A DNA stretch of 64,000 nt. Origin: Pseudooceanicola nanhaiensis DSM 18065 (GTDB lineage: Bacteria > Pseudomonadota > Alphaproteobacteria > Rhodobacterales > Rhodobacteraceae). The translations under genes were made by a program, and so were the position numbers. The notes under the pieces are model-generated. The model saw only the letters and a program-made list of their open reading frames with translations. It did not search any database and was not told the DNA's origin. Location: assembly GCF_000688295.1 (NCBI RefSeq), contig NZ_JHZF01000018.1, positions 62,001 to 126,000 on the forward strand, written 5' to 3'. Positions within the stretch are counted from its first letter, which is position 1, and the number at the start of each line of letters is the position of its first letter. Of this stretch, positions 34,910-43,323 are shown piece by piece.

Positions 34910-35764
34910 ATGAGCGAAGCGAAATCAAGGCGTTACGCGTCGGATCTCATGGCGGGCCAGGTTGCCCTGGTCACGGGGTCTGGATCTGGAATGGGCCGGG
35001 CGACGGCGATCGAAATGGCCTCTTGCGGGGCCAGGCTTGCGCTGTTCGCGCGCCGGGAAGAGCCGCTGGAGGAGACCGCCGAGATGATCCGGTCGGCGGG
35101 GGGCGAGGCCTTTGTCGTGCCCGGAGATACCCGCGACGAGGACAGTATCGAAACCGCGATGGGACGCATCAAGGACCACTACGGGCAGTTGGATGTCTTG
35201 GTGAACAATGCCGGCGGCCAGTATATCGCGGCCGCCCGCGATATCACCAACAAGGGCTTCGAAGCCGTGATCCGCAACAACCTGATAGGGTCTTGGCAAA
35301 TGACACGCGCCGCTGCCGATCACTTCATGTACGACAATGGGGGATCGGTTGTGTTTGTCACCGCCATCTCGGCGCGCACCGCGCTTACCGGCTTTACACA
35401 CACCGTCGCCGCCCGCGCCGGTGTGACGGGCATGATGAAAACGCTGGCCGCCGAATGGGGCGAATACGGCATCCGCCTGAACTGTGTCGCGCCCGGCACG
35501 ATCAAGACCGATGCGCTTGGCCGCTATCCGATTCCGCCGGAACAGTGGAAAAAGCTGAACCGCTCAGTGCTAAACCGGATGGGGGCGGCCGAGGACATCG
35601 CTGGCACGATCATTTTCCTCGCTTCGAAACTTGGCGGTTTCATTACCGGCGAGGACATCTATGTAGACGGCGGTGAGACCTTGCATATGGGTCATGACGC
35701 GCGGGACATGATCAACCCCGCGATGTTCGAGAAACGCGAACGCGGAGATGGCAAGAATGAATAA
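34910..35764 (+). CDS. SDR protein, 2,4-dienoyl-CoA-reductase-like, lacking Tyr-x3-Lys
   Basis: This 284-residue SDR has a nucleotide motif TGSGSGMG near residue 22 and NNAG near 101. At the usual YxxxK site it has TVAAR (in THTVAARAGV), so both catalytic residues are changed. SDR-type 2,4-dienoyl-CoA reductases also lack the classic Tyr and share the following LAAEWG and LNCVAPG segments. Reduction of a dienoyl-CoA in a branched-chain pathway is therefore the best guess. It lies in the + strand operon. Confidence 0.8.
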   Translation: MSEAKSRRYASDLMAGQVALVTGSGSGMGRATAIEMASCGARLALFARREEPLEETAEMIRSAGGEAFVVPGDTRDEDSIETAMGRIKDHYGQLDVLVNNAGGQYIAAARDITNKGFEAVIRNNLIGSWQMTRAAADHFMYDNGGSVVFVTAISARTALTGFTHTVAARAGVTGMMKTLAAEWGEYGIRLNCVAPGTIKTDALGRYPIPPEQWKKLNRSVLNRMGAAEDIAGTIIFLASKLGGFITGEDIYVDGGETLHMGHDARDMINPAMFEKRERGDGKNE

Positions 35765-36560
35765 ACAGCCCGTCCTTCTGGAGATTTCCGACAGGATCGC
35801 CACGGTAACGCTGAACGACCCCGAGCGTCGCAATCCGGTTACCGGGAACGACATGATCGCTGCCCTTCTGGAGACCTTCGCCAAGGTGCAGGCCGATCCG
35901 CAGGTCAGCGTGATGATTCTGACCGGGGCCGACCCCGCCTTTTGTGCCGGCGGGGACATCAAGGAGATGAACGATCCCGACAGTGTGTTCCGCAAGGAGC
36001 CGCTGGCGGCGGCCCAGAGCTATGTTGATGGGGTGCAGCGGCTGCCGCTTGCGCTCTACAACATGGATATTCCGACCATCGCCGCAGTCAACGGCCCGGC
36101 GGTGGGCGCGGGGTGCGACCTGACCATGATGTGCGACATGCGCATCGCGTCGGAAAAAGCAAGGTTCGGCGAGGTGTTTCTGAATCTCGGAATCATTCCG
36201 GGCGATGCGGGCAGCTGGTTCCTGTTGCGTCGTCTGGGCCACCAGAAGGCCGCCGATCTGACCTTCTCAGGGCGCATGGTCGAGGCCAAGGAAGCGCTGG
36301 AGCTTGGTATGGTGCTTGAACTTGTGCCTCATGAAAAATTGATGGAACGGGCCCGCGAACGGGCCGCTGGCATCGCCGCGAAACCGCCGCGCGCGGTGCG
36401 GGTCGCCAAGCGTCTGATGCGCAATGCCGAACGGATGGACCTGCCGGATTTCCTGAATTCCGCGGCGGCCTATCAGGCGCTCATGCATCAGACCGAAGAC
36501 CACCACGAGGCGGTTGCTGCGTTCGTCGAAAAACGAAAACCCAATTTCACGGGGCGTTAA
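35757..36560 (+). CDS. Crotonase-family protein with altered active-site residues
   Basis: This is a 267-residue enoyl-CoA hydratase/isomerase-fold protein. The oxyanion loop is normal (CAGGDIK, GPAVGAGCDL), but the two catalytic Glu positions read Asp (GAGCD) and Phe (GEVFLNLG). It may be an isomerase, hydrolase or lyase rather than a hydratase. ATG at 35757 overlaps the upstream SDR stop by 8 bases, showing translational coupling. Confidence 0.82.
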   Translation: MNKQPVLLEISDRIATVTLNDPERRNPVTGNDMIAALLETFAKVQADPQVSVMILTGADPAFCAGGDIKEMNDPDSVFRKEPLAAAQSYVDGVQRLPLALYNMDIPTIAAVNGPAVGAGCDLTMMCDMRIASEKARFGEVFLNLGIIPGDAGSWFLLRRLGHQKAADLTFSGRMVEAKEALELGMVLELVPHEKLMERARERAAGIAAKPPRAVRVAKRLMRNAERMDLPDFLNSAAAYQALMHQTEDHHEAVAAFVEKRKPNFTGR

Positions 36561-36572
36561 AGGAAAGATCGC

Positions 36573-37055
36573 ATGTCAGACATCACCCAAAAGAAGATGG
36601 AGCAAATCGCGCAGATGTGGAATGCGCGCGGCAAGGGTCTGATAACGCATATGGCGCTTGAGATCGAAGAGGTCTCGACCGAAGGTGTTCGGGTTCGGAT
36701 GCCGTTCAATCCGGACTTTTGCGTCGATGCGGAACAATCGCTGCTCCACGGTGGTATCCTGACGGCACTTCTGGACAGTGTCTTTGGACTGGCGAACTTT
36801 GTTGCCATCGAAGGCGTCAGTACCATGGCCACTCTTGACCTCAGAGTTGATTACCTGCGCCCGGCCCGTTCGCGCGCGGATGTCATCGTTCAAGCGCATT
36901 GTTTTCGCAAGACCCGTCACATCGCCTTCAATTCCGGCAGCGTCTGGTTCGCGGGCCATGAGGATGCTGAAATAGCCAGGGGAACCGCCTCGTTTGCATT
37001 GACGCGCGGCGAAACCAGCCTGTTTGACGCAATGACAAAAGGAAAAACCTCGTGA
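36573..37055 (+). CDS. Hotdog-fold thioesterase (PaaI/YdiI-like)
   Basis: This 160-residue hotdog protein has LLHGGILTALLDSVFGLA as the active-site helix region and STMATLDLRVDYLRP as the following strands. Such proteins hydrolyse acyl-CoA esters. It is followed by a second hotdog gene, overlapping the stop (TGATG). A heteromeric pair or two specificities are both possible. Confidence 0.85.
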   Translation: MSDITQKKMEQIAQMWNARGKGLITHMALEIEEVSTEGVRVRMPFNPDFCVDAEQSLLHGGILTALLDSVFGLANFVAIEGVSTMATLDLRVDYLRPARSRADVIVQAHCFRKTRHIAFNSGSVWFAGHEDAEIARGTASFALTRGETSLFDAMTKGKTS

Positions 37056-37456
37056 TGGACGTGCAAACTGTCAATGCCAATGTATCCCGGGTGCCGTTCT
37101 TCCGATTTCTCAACTTTGAGGTCAGAAGTCTAGACAGTCTCCATGCTGAGGCGGAAATGACCTTTGATGACCGCCATATCGGTAACCCGATCATGGAGTA
37201 CTACCATGGCGGCATAATCGCGAGTTTTATGGAGGCCACTGCCGCCATCGCGGTACAGCCCGATTTCGCCGACGTTCCGGCCAAGCCGATCAACTTGACC
37301 GTCGATTACCTCAGACCCGGTGTGAAGGGACCGCTTTTTGCGCGCGCTAACGTCACGCGCAAAGGCAAGCGGATGGCAAGCGTCAGCGTGCTCAGCTGGC
37401 AGACGGATCGGGAAAAGGCGGTTGCCGAAGGGCTGTATCACTTCCTTCTGGTCTGA
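37055..37456 (+). CDS. Second hotdog-fold thioesterase
   Basis: This 133-residue hotdog protein has EYYHGGIIASFMEATAAIAV (His-Gly-Gly at the active helix) and NLTVDYLRPG. ATG at 37055 overlaps the previous stop; a GTG 3 bases upstream is possible. It is the last gene of the + strand operon starting at 32471, and its 3' end overlaps the convergent tandem tetR gene by 19 bases. Confidence 0.83.
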   Translation: MDVQTVNANVSRVPFFRFLNFEVRSLDSLHAEAEMTFDDRHIGNPIMEYYHGGIIASFMEATAAIAVQPDFADVPAKPINLTVDYLRPGVKGPLFARANVTRKGKRMASVSVLSWQTDREKAVAEGLYHFLLV

Positions 37457-38802
37457 CCGGGGCAACCGCTTTCAGGGTTACCTTGTCCTGTGGACGGGGC
37501 CGCTTCCCGGTTACAAATGCCTTCCAGTAACAGATTGATGAGCATGCTGGAGAATTCAGGCAGTGATAGATATCCTTCCACTCCTGCCTTGTTCGGGTCG
37601 AACCATTCCACCGTCCAGTTTAAGGCACCCAACATCACCTGGCGCAAGGGTACGATCTTGATATCCGACCGTATGGCACCGTCGTCCTGAGCTTCACGGA
37701 GTATCCAATCCCAGAGTTTTCCATACTCATGGCGAATACCCCTGTGCCTCTCCCTGAAATGATTGGGGAGCATTCCATAGCTTCTGATATTCGCCGAGGT
37801 GAATTCGCTTGCCTTGAAGAGGAAATCCAGGTGCGCCCAGATTGCAGTCGCTATCCTGGCGTGATGATCGTACGGGGCATCGAATTTCCGAACGGCGGCT
37901 TCGACACCTGCTAGCAAGTCCCTCAGTCCGGCGTTTAGAACTTCGTCAACGATCGCTTCCTTGGAGTTGAAATGGTAATAGACGCTTCCCGCTTTCATGT
38001 CCGCTTCTTCCGCGATCTTTCTCAGCGTGGTCGCCTTGTAGCCATTGTCCCTCAGAACGCGCGCTGCGGCCTTTAGAATTTCTGCACGGGTCTTAGCCGC
38101 CTTGCCGTCGGGATCCGGGGTTTTGGCGGGAGTGGCGGGGCACAGCTTCAAGCCTCCGGTACCCGCCTTGCGATGTGGACACATTCCGTCAAGTATCAGC
38201 TTACTCATTCGTTCCGCGAGGATGCGCACCGGATACTTGTCGACATCGTACCATTCTACGGTCCAGTTCATGGCACTTAGGATGAACTGGCGGATCACAG
38301 CAGTGGATATGTCGCTTCGAAGGTGGCCGGCGCGTTTGGCGTCATTCAGGAATTTGCCCCAGGCCCCTGCATATGATGCACGCAATTCGCGATGCGGGGC
38401 GCGTGTTTCGTCCGACAACATCGGATAGTTCCGAATATTGGCTGACGTGAAGTCGCTGTCGGTCAATAGGTAGGTAAGGTGTGTTTCAATCAGCAGTCTG
38501 AAAGTCTTGCGAAAATCCTCCGAACTTGTCGGTGCCGACCGAACGATTTCACTGACCGCCTGATATAGTTGACGGACGCCAAGATCGAGAACATCGCTCA
38601 GAATCTGGTCCTTGGATTGAAAATGATAATAAATGCTGCCGGCCTCAATGCCAGCTTCCTGCGCGATGTCGCGCATAGTCGTTGCGTGATAGCCTTCATA
38701 CCGAAAAAGTCGCGCAGCCGCCGAAAGGATACCCTCACGTGTCCTCTCAGACTTGCTCAAGTCTTCGCTCAGTGTCCTGGGTGGGTCAGTCTTGTGTACC
38801 AT
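37438..38802 (-). CDS. Tandem double-TetR regulator fused in one polypeptide
   Basis: This 454-residue protein contains two complete TetR units: unit 1 (about residues 15-215; HTH MRDIAQEAGIEAGSIYYHF; ligand-domain markers FTSANIR and EWYDVDK) and unit 2 (about 240-440; HTH LRKIAEEADMKAGSVYYHF; markers FTSANIRSYGML and EWFDPNK), joined by a Pro/Lys-rich linker. The reading frame is open throughout, so this is not an artefact of two frames. TetR dimers bind one palindrome, so the fusion may act as a built-in heterodimer. ATG at 38802 is used; ATG at 38838 is possible. Confidence 0.9.
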   Translation of the reverse strand: MVHKTDPPRTLSEDLSKSERTREGILSAAARLFRYEGYHATTMRDIAQEAGIEAGSIYYHFQSKDQILSDVLDLGVRQLYQAVSEIVRSAPTSSEDFRKTFRLLIETHLTYLLTDSDFTSANIRNYPMLSDETRAPHRELRASYAGAWGKFLNDAKRAGHLRSDISTAVIRQFILSAMNWTVEWYDVDKYPVRILAERMSKLILDGMCPHRKAGTGGLKLCPATPAKTPDPDGKAAKTRAEILKAAARVLRDNGYKATTLRKIAEEADMKAGSVYYHFNSKEAIVDEVLNAGLRDLLAGVEAAVRKFDAPYDHHARIATAIWAHLDFLFKASEFTSANIRSYGMLPNHFRERHRGIRHEYGKLWDWILREAQDDGAIRSDIKIVPLRQVMLGALNWTVEWFDPNKAGVEGYLSLPEFSSMLINLLLEGICNREAAPSTGQGNPESGCPGQTRRK

Positions 38803-38848
38803 TCCATTTCGATACTTGCGGGACACGAGACTGTCCATTGCATTAAAT

Positions 38849-38862
38849 CTAACAAATGTTAG
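38849..38862. promoter_or_regulatory. Operator-like palindrome CTAAC-AAAT-GTTAG
   Basis: A perfect palindrome whose arms extend to TCTAAC/GTTAGA. It lies between the tandem tetR gene (47 bases from its ATG) and the divergent badH-like gene, so it may control both. Confidence 0.72.
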
Positions 38863-38929
38863 AATAACGCAAGGAACGTTCCGAATCAAGTTCTTTGCCA
38901 AGATGATAGCGGAAGAGGAGGACCTCCAT

Positions 38930-39691
38930 ATGCGAGGGTTGAGTGGAAAACGCGTGATCGTGACCGGCGGCGGCAGCGGCATCGGGCGCGCGGTGTGCGA
39001 ACGGTTCGGCGAAGAAGGTGCCGAGATTGCGATCTTTGACATGAGCGAAGACGGGGCGAAGGAAACGGTTCGCCTGATCACCGAGGCCGGCGGCAAGGCG
39101 CAGGCCTTCAAGGTGGACATCACCGACCGTGCCCAGGTCGACAAGGCTGTAGCCGAGTTCGAGGCCGGGGGTCCGGTCGATGTGCTGGTGAACAATGCCG
39201 GCTGGGACGTGATCAAACCGTTCCTCGACACCGATCCCGACCTTTGGAAAAAGGTCATCGACATAAATCTTTACGGTCCGCTGAATATGCATCACGCGGT
39301 GCTTCCGGGCATGGTCAAGAACGGCGGCGGCCGTGTGGTCAACATCGCGTCCGACGCCGGACGCGTCGGATCATCCGGCGAAGCCGTGTATTCGGCCTGC
39401 AAGGGTGGCATCATCTCGTTCACCAAAACCGTAGCGCGCGAACTGGCGCGTAAAGGTATTCAATTGAATGCGGTCGCCCCCGGCCCGACCGATACGCCGC
39501 TGTTCGCTCAGGTTGCCGAGGGCGAGGCCGGTCAAAAGATCGCCGAAGGTCTCAAGCGGGCGATTCCGATGAAGCGTCTTGCGCAGCCGACGGATTACCC
39601 TGGCATCATCTGCTTCCTGTCGTCGGACGACGCAGGGTTCATTACCGGCCAGGTGATTTCGGTTTCGGGCGGCCTGTCCATGCACGGTTAA
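38930..39691 (+). CDS. badH: SDR similar to 2-hydroxycyclohexanecarboxyl-CoA dehydrogenase (BadH)
   Basis: This 253-residue SDR has TGGGSGIGRA near residue 12, NNAGWDVIKPF near 88, HHAVLPGMV, and the catalytic YSACKGG. These segments closely match BadH, which oxidises 2-hydroxycyclohexanecarboxyl-CoA to the 2-oxo acid thioester. ATG at 38930 follows a GAGGAG site; the longer frame overlaps the operator. Two hairpins follow the gene, so it may be a single-gene unit controlled by the palindrome at 38849. Confidence 0.82.
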   Translation: MRGLSGKRVIVTGGGSGIGRAVCERFGEEGAEIAIFDMSEDGAKETVRLITEAGGKAQAFKVDITDRAQVDKAVAEFEAGGPVDVLVNNAGWDVIKPFLDTDPDLWKKVIDINLYGPLNMHHAVLPGMVKNGGGRVVNIASDAGRVGSSGEAVYSACKGGIISFTKTVARELARKGIQLNAVAPGPTDTPLFAQVAEGEAGQKIAEGLKRAIPMKRLAQPTDYPGIICFLSSDDAGFITGQVISVSGGLSMHG

Positions 39692-39697
39692 AACGCT

Positions 39698-39729
39698 GGC
39701 AGCAGCGCCGGACTCAAGGCGCTGCTGCC
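39698..39729 (+). terminator. Strong hairpin after badH-like gene
   Basis: A 12-bp perfect inverted repeat (GGCAGCAGCGCC and its complement) with an 8-base loop begins 7 bases after the stop. No T-run follows; a second hairpin with T-run lies 30 bases downstream. Confidence 0.55.
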
Positions 39730-39758
39730 ATACCGTGCCAAGAGTTACCTCCCCGACT

Positions 39759-39785
39759 GGCCGCGCCTTATGTGCGGCCCTTTTT
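39759..39785 (+). terminator. Intrinsic terminator
   Basis: The GGCCGC stem is matched by GCGGCC with a 9-base loop and followed by C and TTTTT. This is a classical Rho-independent terminator just before the next operon's start at 39805. Confidence 0.75.
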
Positions 39786-39804
39786 CATTCTAGAAAGGTT
39801 GCGA

Positions 39805-41742
39805 ATGTTTCAGCCAGGCTCTGACATCCAGCGGACAAGCACGCTGACCTCATTTCTGAAGGGCCGCGGCATTGACAGTTACGAGGAACTCGTCCGCCGT
39901 TCGAATGAAGACCCAGACTGGTTCTGGGGCCAGATCATTGACCATGCCGGGATACGGTTCGCGCGGCCCTACAGCCGGTTGCGAGATATCTCCGAAGGGC
40001 CCGAATCGATCCGGTGGGCCGTCGGGAGTACTTTGAATCTGACGGAAACCTGTCTTGACGCCCGAATTGCCGATGGCTTGGGCGACAAGGTCGCAATCGA
40101 CTGGGTCGGCGAAGACGGAAGCCGCCGCCGCTGGACCTATTCCGACCTTACCGCCGAAGCCTCCCGCGTCGCCTCGGCCCTTGCCACGCGCGGTGTAAGG
40201 CCCGGTCAGGCGGTGGGCATCTATATGCCGATGATCCCCGAAATCGAGGCCGCGCTTCTGGGTATTGCCCGGCTGGGCGCGGTTGCGGTGCCGCTGTTTT
40301 CCGGTTTTGCGCCCCATGCCATCGTATCGCGCCTGAACGACGCGGATGCCGTGGCGGTGTTGACGGCGGATGCCACACCCCGGCGAGGCAAGCCGGTCTG
40401 GATGGAAGCGACCCTTGCCCAGGCTTTGACCGACGTACCATCGGTTCATACCGTGATCAGCCTGCGACGGTTCGGCGATGCGGTGGCCGATCCGGCCCGC
40501 GATCTGGACTGGACCGAAACAGTGGGCCGCGCCAGTCCGGAGTTTGCCGCCGTTCCCGTCAGTGCCGATGACACCTTTCTCATCGCCTACACATCGGGCA
40601 CCACCGGGCGGCCCAAGGGTGTCGTGCATACCCATTTGGGCGTGCAGGCCAAGGCCACGGCCGATTTCCTGCTTTGCCTCGACATGAAACGGGATGACCG
40701 GCACCTCTGGATGACCGACATGGGGTGGGTCATGGGACCGCTCACCCTTTTATCGGTGCTCTTGTCCGGTTCGACTCTGGTGCTGGCCGAGGGCGCACCA
40801 TCAATGCCCGGCGATCCCTTCAGGCTGCTGCGTCTTGCGTCCGAGATGGAGGTCACGCATCTCGGCGTGGCCCCGACCCTGGTACGGCAGTTCATGACGC
40901 AGGATACTGAATCTTTGTCGGGCTACGACTTGTCGTCCCTGCGCATCCTCGCCTCGACCGGCGAGCCCTGGACCGAGGATGCCTGGCTCTGGCAGCTCGA
41001 TCATATCTGTCGCCGCCGCGCCGTGCCGCTGAACATCTCGGGCGGGACCGAGCTTTTTGGCGCGATCCTGACCTCGACCGTGCTGCACGAGCTCAAGCCC
41101 GGCGGATTTTCGGCCCAGGCCCTGGGTGTCGGGGCCAAGGTTCTGCGCCAGGACGGCAGCGAAGCCGCACCGGGCGAGGTCGGCGAACTGGTCGTGACCC
41201 AGCCGCCTCTGGGTCTGACCCCGGCCATCAGGGGGGACCGCGATCGCTACCTTGACACCTACTGGTCCACCTTCCCCGGCCTCTGGCGGCACGGCGACTG
41301 GGTGCGCTGCGATCCGGACGGGACATGGTATATCCTGGGCCGGTCGGACGACACGCTGAACATCGCCGGCAAACGCATCGGCCCGCCCGAGATCGAGGCG
41401 GCCCTGACCGAAACCGGAGAGGTGGTGGACACCGCGGCCATCGCGGCACCTGATGACATCAAGGGCGTGGCTGTCGTCTGCGTCTGCGTGGCGGCACCAA
41501 ATGTGTCGCCGGACGCGGAGCTCGTGAACCGGCTCAAGGATCGTGTCGGGGAAATCGTCTCGAAACCCTTCCGCCCGCGCGAGATCCACTTTGTCGAAGC
41601 GCTGCCCAAGACCCGCAGCATGAAAACCATGCGCCGTGTCGTGCGCGCCGCCTTTCTCGGTGAAGATCCAGGCGATCTGTCGTCGATCAGCAACCCGGAA
41701 ACCATTCAGCCCATCGCAGACCTGCAAAAGGAAAAGTCATGA
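39805..41742 (+). CDS. Acetyl-/acyl-CoA synthetase-like AMP-forming ligase
   Basis: This 645-residue AMP-binding enzyme is larger than typical fatty-acyl ligases and close to acetyl/propionyl-CoA synthetase size. The P-loop reads YTSGTTGRPKG, the hinge GRSDDTLNIAGKRI, and the C-terminal catalytic Lys is in LPKTRSMK (normally LPKTRSGK). AtuH of terpene pathways is a similar ligase, but the acid substrate is unknown. ATG at 39805 has GAAAGG upstream and follows the terminator. Confidence 0.87.
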   Translation: MFQPGSDIQRTSTLTSFLKGRGIDSYEELVRRSNEDPDWFWGQIIDHAGIRFARPYSRLRDISEGPESIRWAVGSTLNLTETCLDARIADGLGDKVAIDWVGEDGSRRRWTYSDLTAEASRVASALATRGVRPGQAVGIYMPMIPEIEAALLGIARLGAVAVPLFSGFAPHAIVSRLNDADAVAVLTADATPRRGKPVWMEATLAQALTDVPSVHTVISLRRFGDAVADPARDLDWTETVGRASPEFAAVPVSADDTFLIAYTSGTTGRPKGVVHTHLGVQAKATADFLLCLDMKRDDRHLWMTDMGWVMGPLTLLSVLLSGSTLVLAEGAPSMPGDPFRLLRLASEMEVTHLGVAPTLVRQFMTQDTESLSGYDLSSLRILASTGEPWTEDAWLWQLDHICRRRAVPLNISGGTELFGAILTSTVLHELKPGGFSAQALGVGAKVLRQDGSEAAPGEVGELVVTQPPLGLTPAIRGDRDRYLDTYWSTFPGLWRHGDWVRCDPDGTWYILGRSDDTLNIAGKRIGPPEIEAALTETGEVVDTAAIAAPDDIKGVAVVCVCVAAPNVSPDAELVNRLKDRVGEIVSKPFRPREIHFVEALPKTRSMKTMRRVVRAAFLGEDPGDLSSISNPETIQPIADLQKEKS

Positions 41743-42593
41743 TCACTGTTTTCGGAGCCACGGGCACGACTGGTGCGCCCCTCGTCGACACGCTTCTGGC
41801 AAAAGGCGCGACCGTGCGCGCTGTCACCAGCGACCTCTCAAAGTTAGACGCGCTAAAGGCCAAAGGATGCGAGGCGGTCGTCGCGGATTTCACGGACCCT
41901 GCCGCGCTGGCGCGGGCCTGTGACGGGGCAGAAAAGATATACCTGGTCACGCCTGCCCATCTGAACATGCGCCAGTGGAAGGCGAACGTGATCGAGGCGG
42001 CCAAGGCCGCGGGCGTGCGCCATATCGTTGTGGCCACGGGGCTTGGCGCGTCGCCCAAGGCGGGGCTGACCTTTGGAAAGTGGCATTCCGAAACCCAGGA
42101 GCTGCTGAAGCAAAGCGGCCTTGACTGGACCTTTGTCCAGCCGACCTATTTCATGCAGAACCTGCTGTGGCAGGCCGGTAACATTGCAAAGGACGCCGTG
42201 TACTATGACGATCTGGGCGGCCCCGTGGCCTGGATCGACGCCCGCGACATCGCGGATGTCGCCGCCGAGGCGCTGACCGCTCCGGGTTACGAAGGCAAGG
42301 CTCTTGGTCTGACCGGGCCCGAAGCTCTTACCGGAGAAGATATCGCCGCCCTCCTGTCCAGGGTGACCGGGCGCACTGTCACCTGCGCACCCCTGTCGGC
42401 CGAAAATGCCAAGGCGGGCATGGTGGCTGGCGGAATGCAGGACGAGGTCGCCAGAGCCATGGTCGAATTGGCTTCCATCGCGCCCAAGGGCTACCTTGCC
42501 GGCATCGAGACCACGGTCAGCGATGTGATGGGACGCCCGGCGCGCCGATTTGCCGATTTCGTCCCCGAGAACCGGGATGCTTTCGTCAAGTAA
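41739..42593 (+). CDS. NmrA-like NAD(P)-binding protein
   Basis: This 284-residue atypical SDR of the NmrA/quinone-oxidoreductase type has the N-terminal GATGTTG motif, no YxxxK active site and the C-terminal PAR..ADFV helix. ATG overlaps the ligase stop (ATGA). It may be a redox-sensing regulator or reductase; its role in the pathway is unclear. Confidence 0.8.
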   Translation: MITVFGATGTTGAPLVDTLLAKGATVRAVTSDLSKLDALKAKGCEAVVADFTDPAALARACDGAEKIYLVTPAHLNMRQWKANVIEAAKAAGVRHIVVATGLGASPKAGLTFGKWHSETQELLKQSGLDWTFVQPTYFMQNLLWQAGNIAKDAVYYDDLGGPVAWIDARDIADVAAEALTAPGYEGKALGLTGPEALTGEDIAALLSRVTGRTVTCAPLSAENAKAGMVAGGMQDEVARAMVELASIAPKGYLAGIETTVSDVMGRPARRFADFVPENRDAFVK

Positions 42594-42597
42594 CCTG

Positions 42598-43302
42598 ATG
42601 GCGGCGCCGCTTTATCTCGAACTGGCGCCGCCTGAGGAAGCGGCCAAACAGATCGACCATTTGTTCGTGTTCCGCGATACCGGTGTGCTGAGCGGTGGTG
42701 GACGCGGGCGGTTCGCAACCGACCTCTTTACCCTTTCGGTAACGCGCGACGACAGCGGCGGCGGGCGCGTATCGCTGGCAGAACCGCGCCCCTATTTTTC
42801 GCCCCGCCCAAGGCCATTCCAGGGTGTCGTGGCCGGGCTGCGACTGTCGTCACGACCGCAGCGATTTCCCGACTCCAAAGGGCTGGACATGCTGGCCTCA
42901 GAACTGGCCCGGGTTCAGACCGGGGACGATGACCTGCCTGCGCTCATCGCGGTGCTTGACGGCCTTGCGAGAGACCTGCGCTTTGCCGCACCACCCGGAG
43001 CTTACAGCGACCGGACCAAACGTCGAAAGGTGCGGGCGGAAACCGGCGTGTCGCGGCGGCGGCTTGCGACCTTGCGACGCTTTCGCCGGGCTCTCGGGCA
43101 GCTTGCGTCAAAGACCCTGCCGCTGAGCGATCTGGCGCTGGACGCCGGATATTACGATCAATCTCACTTGTCCGCCGCTTGCCGGATCTTCGCCGGCAAA
43201 CCGCCCGGCGCGTTGCGCGCTCTGTCTATTCCGCGTCGTTTTGACCTTTCGCTACAAGATACGCGCCTCAAAGACCGCCTAAGATTGGTCATTGACGAAT
43301 GA
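42598..43302 (+). CDS. AraC-type transcriptional regulator
   Basis: This is a 234-residue protein with a C-terminal AraC helix-turn-helix domain (about 145-210: GVSRRRLATLRRFRRAL, then LALDAGYYDQSHLSAACR). The N-terminal domain resembles that of AraC members with a DUF6597-like sensor (LYLELAPP...YRFGRG-like). It starts at ATG 42598, 4 bases after the preceding gene, or at 42577 with overlap. It could regulate the ligase operon. Confidence 0.75.
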   Translation: MAAPLYLELAPPEEAAKQIDHLFVFRDTGVLSGGGRGRFATDLFTLSVTRDDSGGGRVSLAEPRPYFSPRPRPFQGVVAGLRLSSRPQRFPDSKGLDMLASELARVQTGDDDLPALIAVLDGLARDLRFAAPPGAYSDRTKRRKVRAETGVSRRRLATLRRFRRALGQLASKTLPLSDLALDAGYYDQSHLSAACRIFAGKPPGALRALSIPRRFDLSLQDTRLKDRLRLVIDE

Positions 43303-43323
43303 AATCGAAGAGGAAGACCCGCC

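Noticed and set aside
38803-39264. N-terminal extension of the tandem TetR frame
   Set aside because: It would cover the operator palindrome and the badH-like gene. Residues there lack any TetR pattern, so the real start is at 38802 or 38838.
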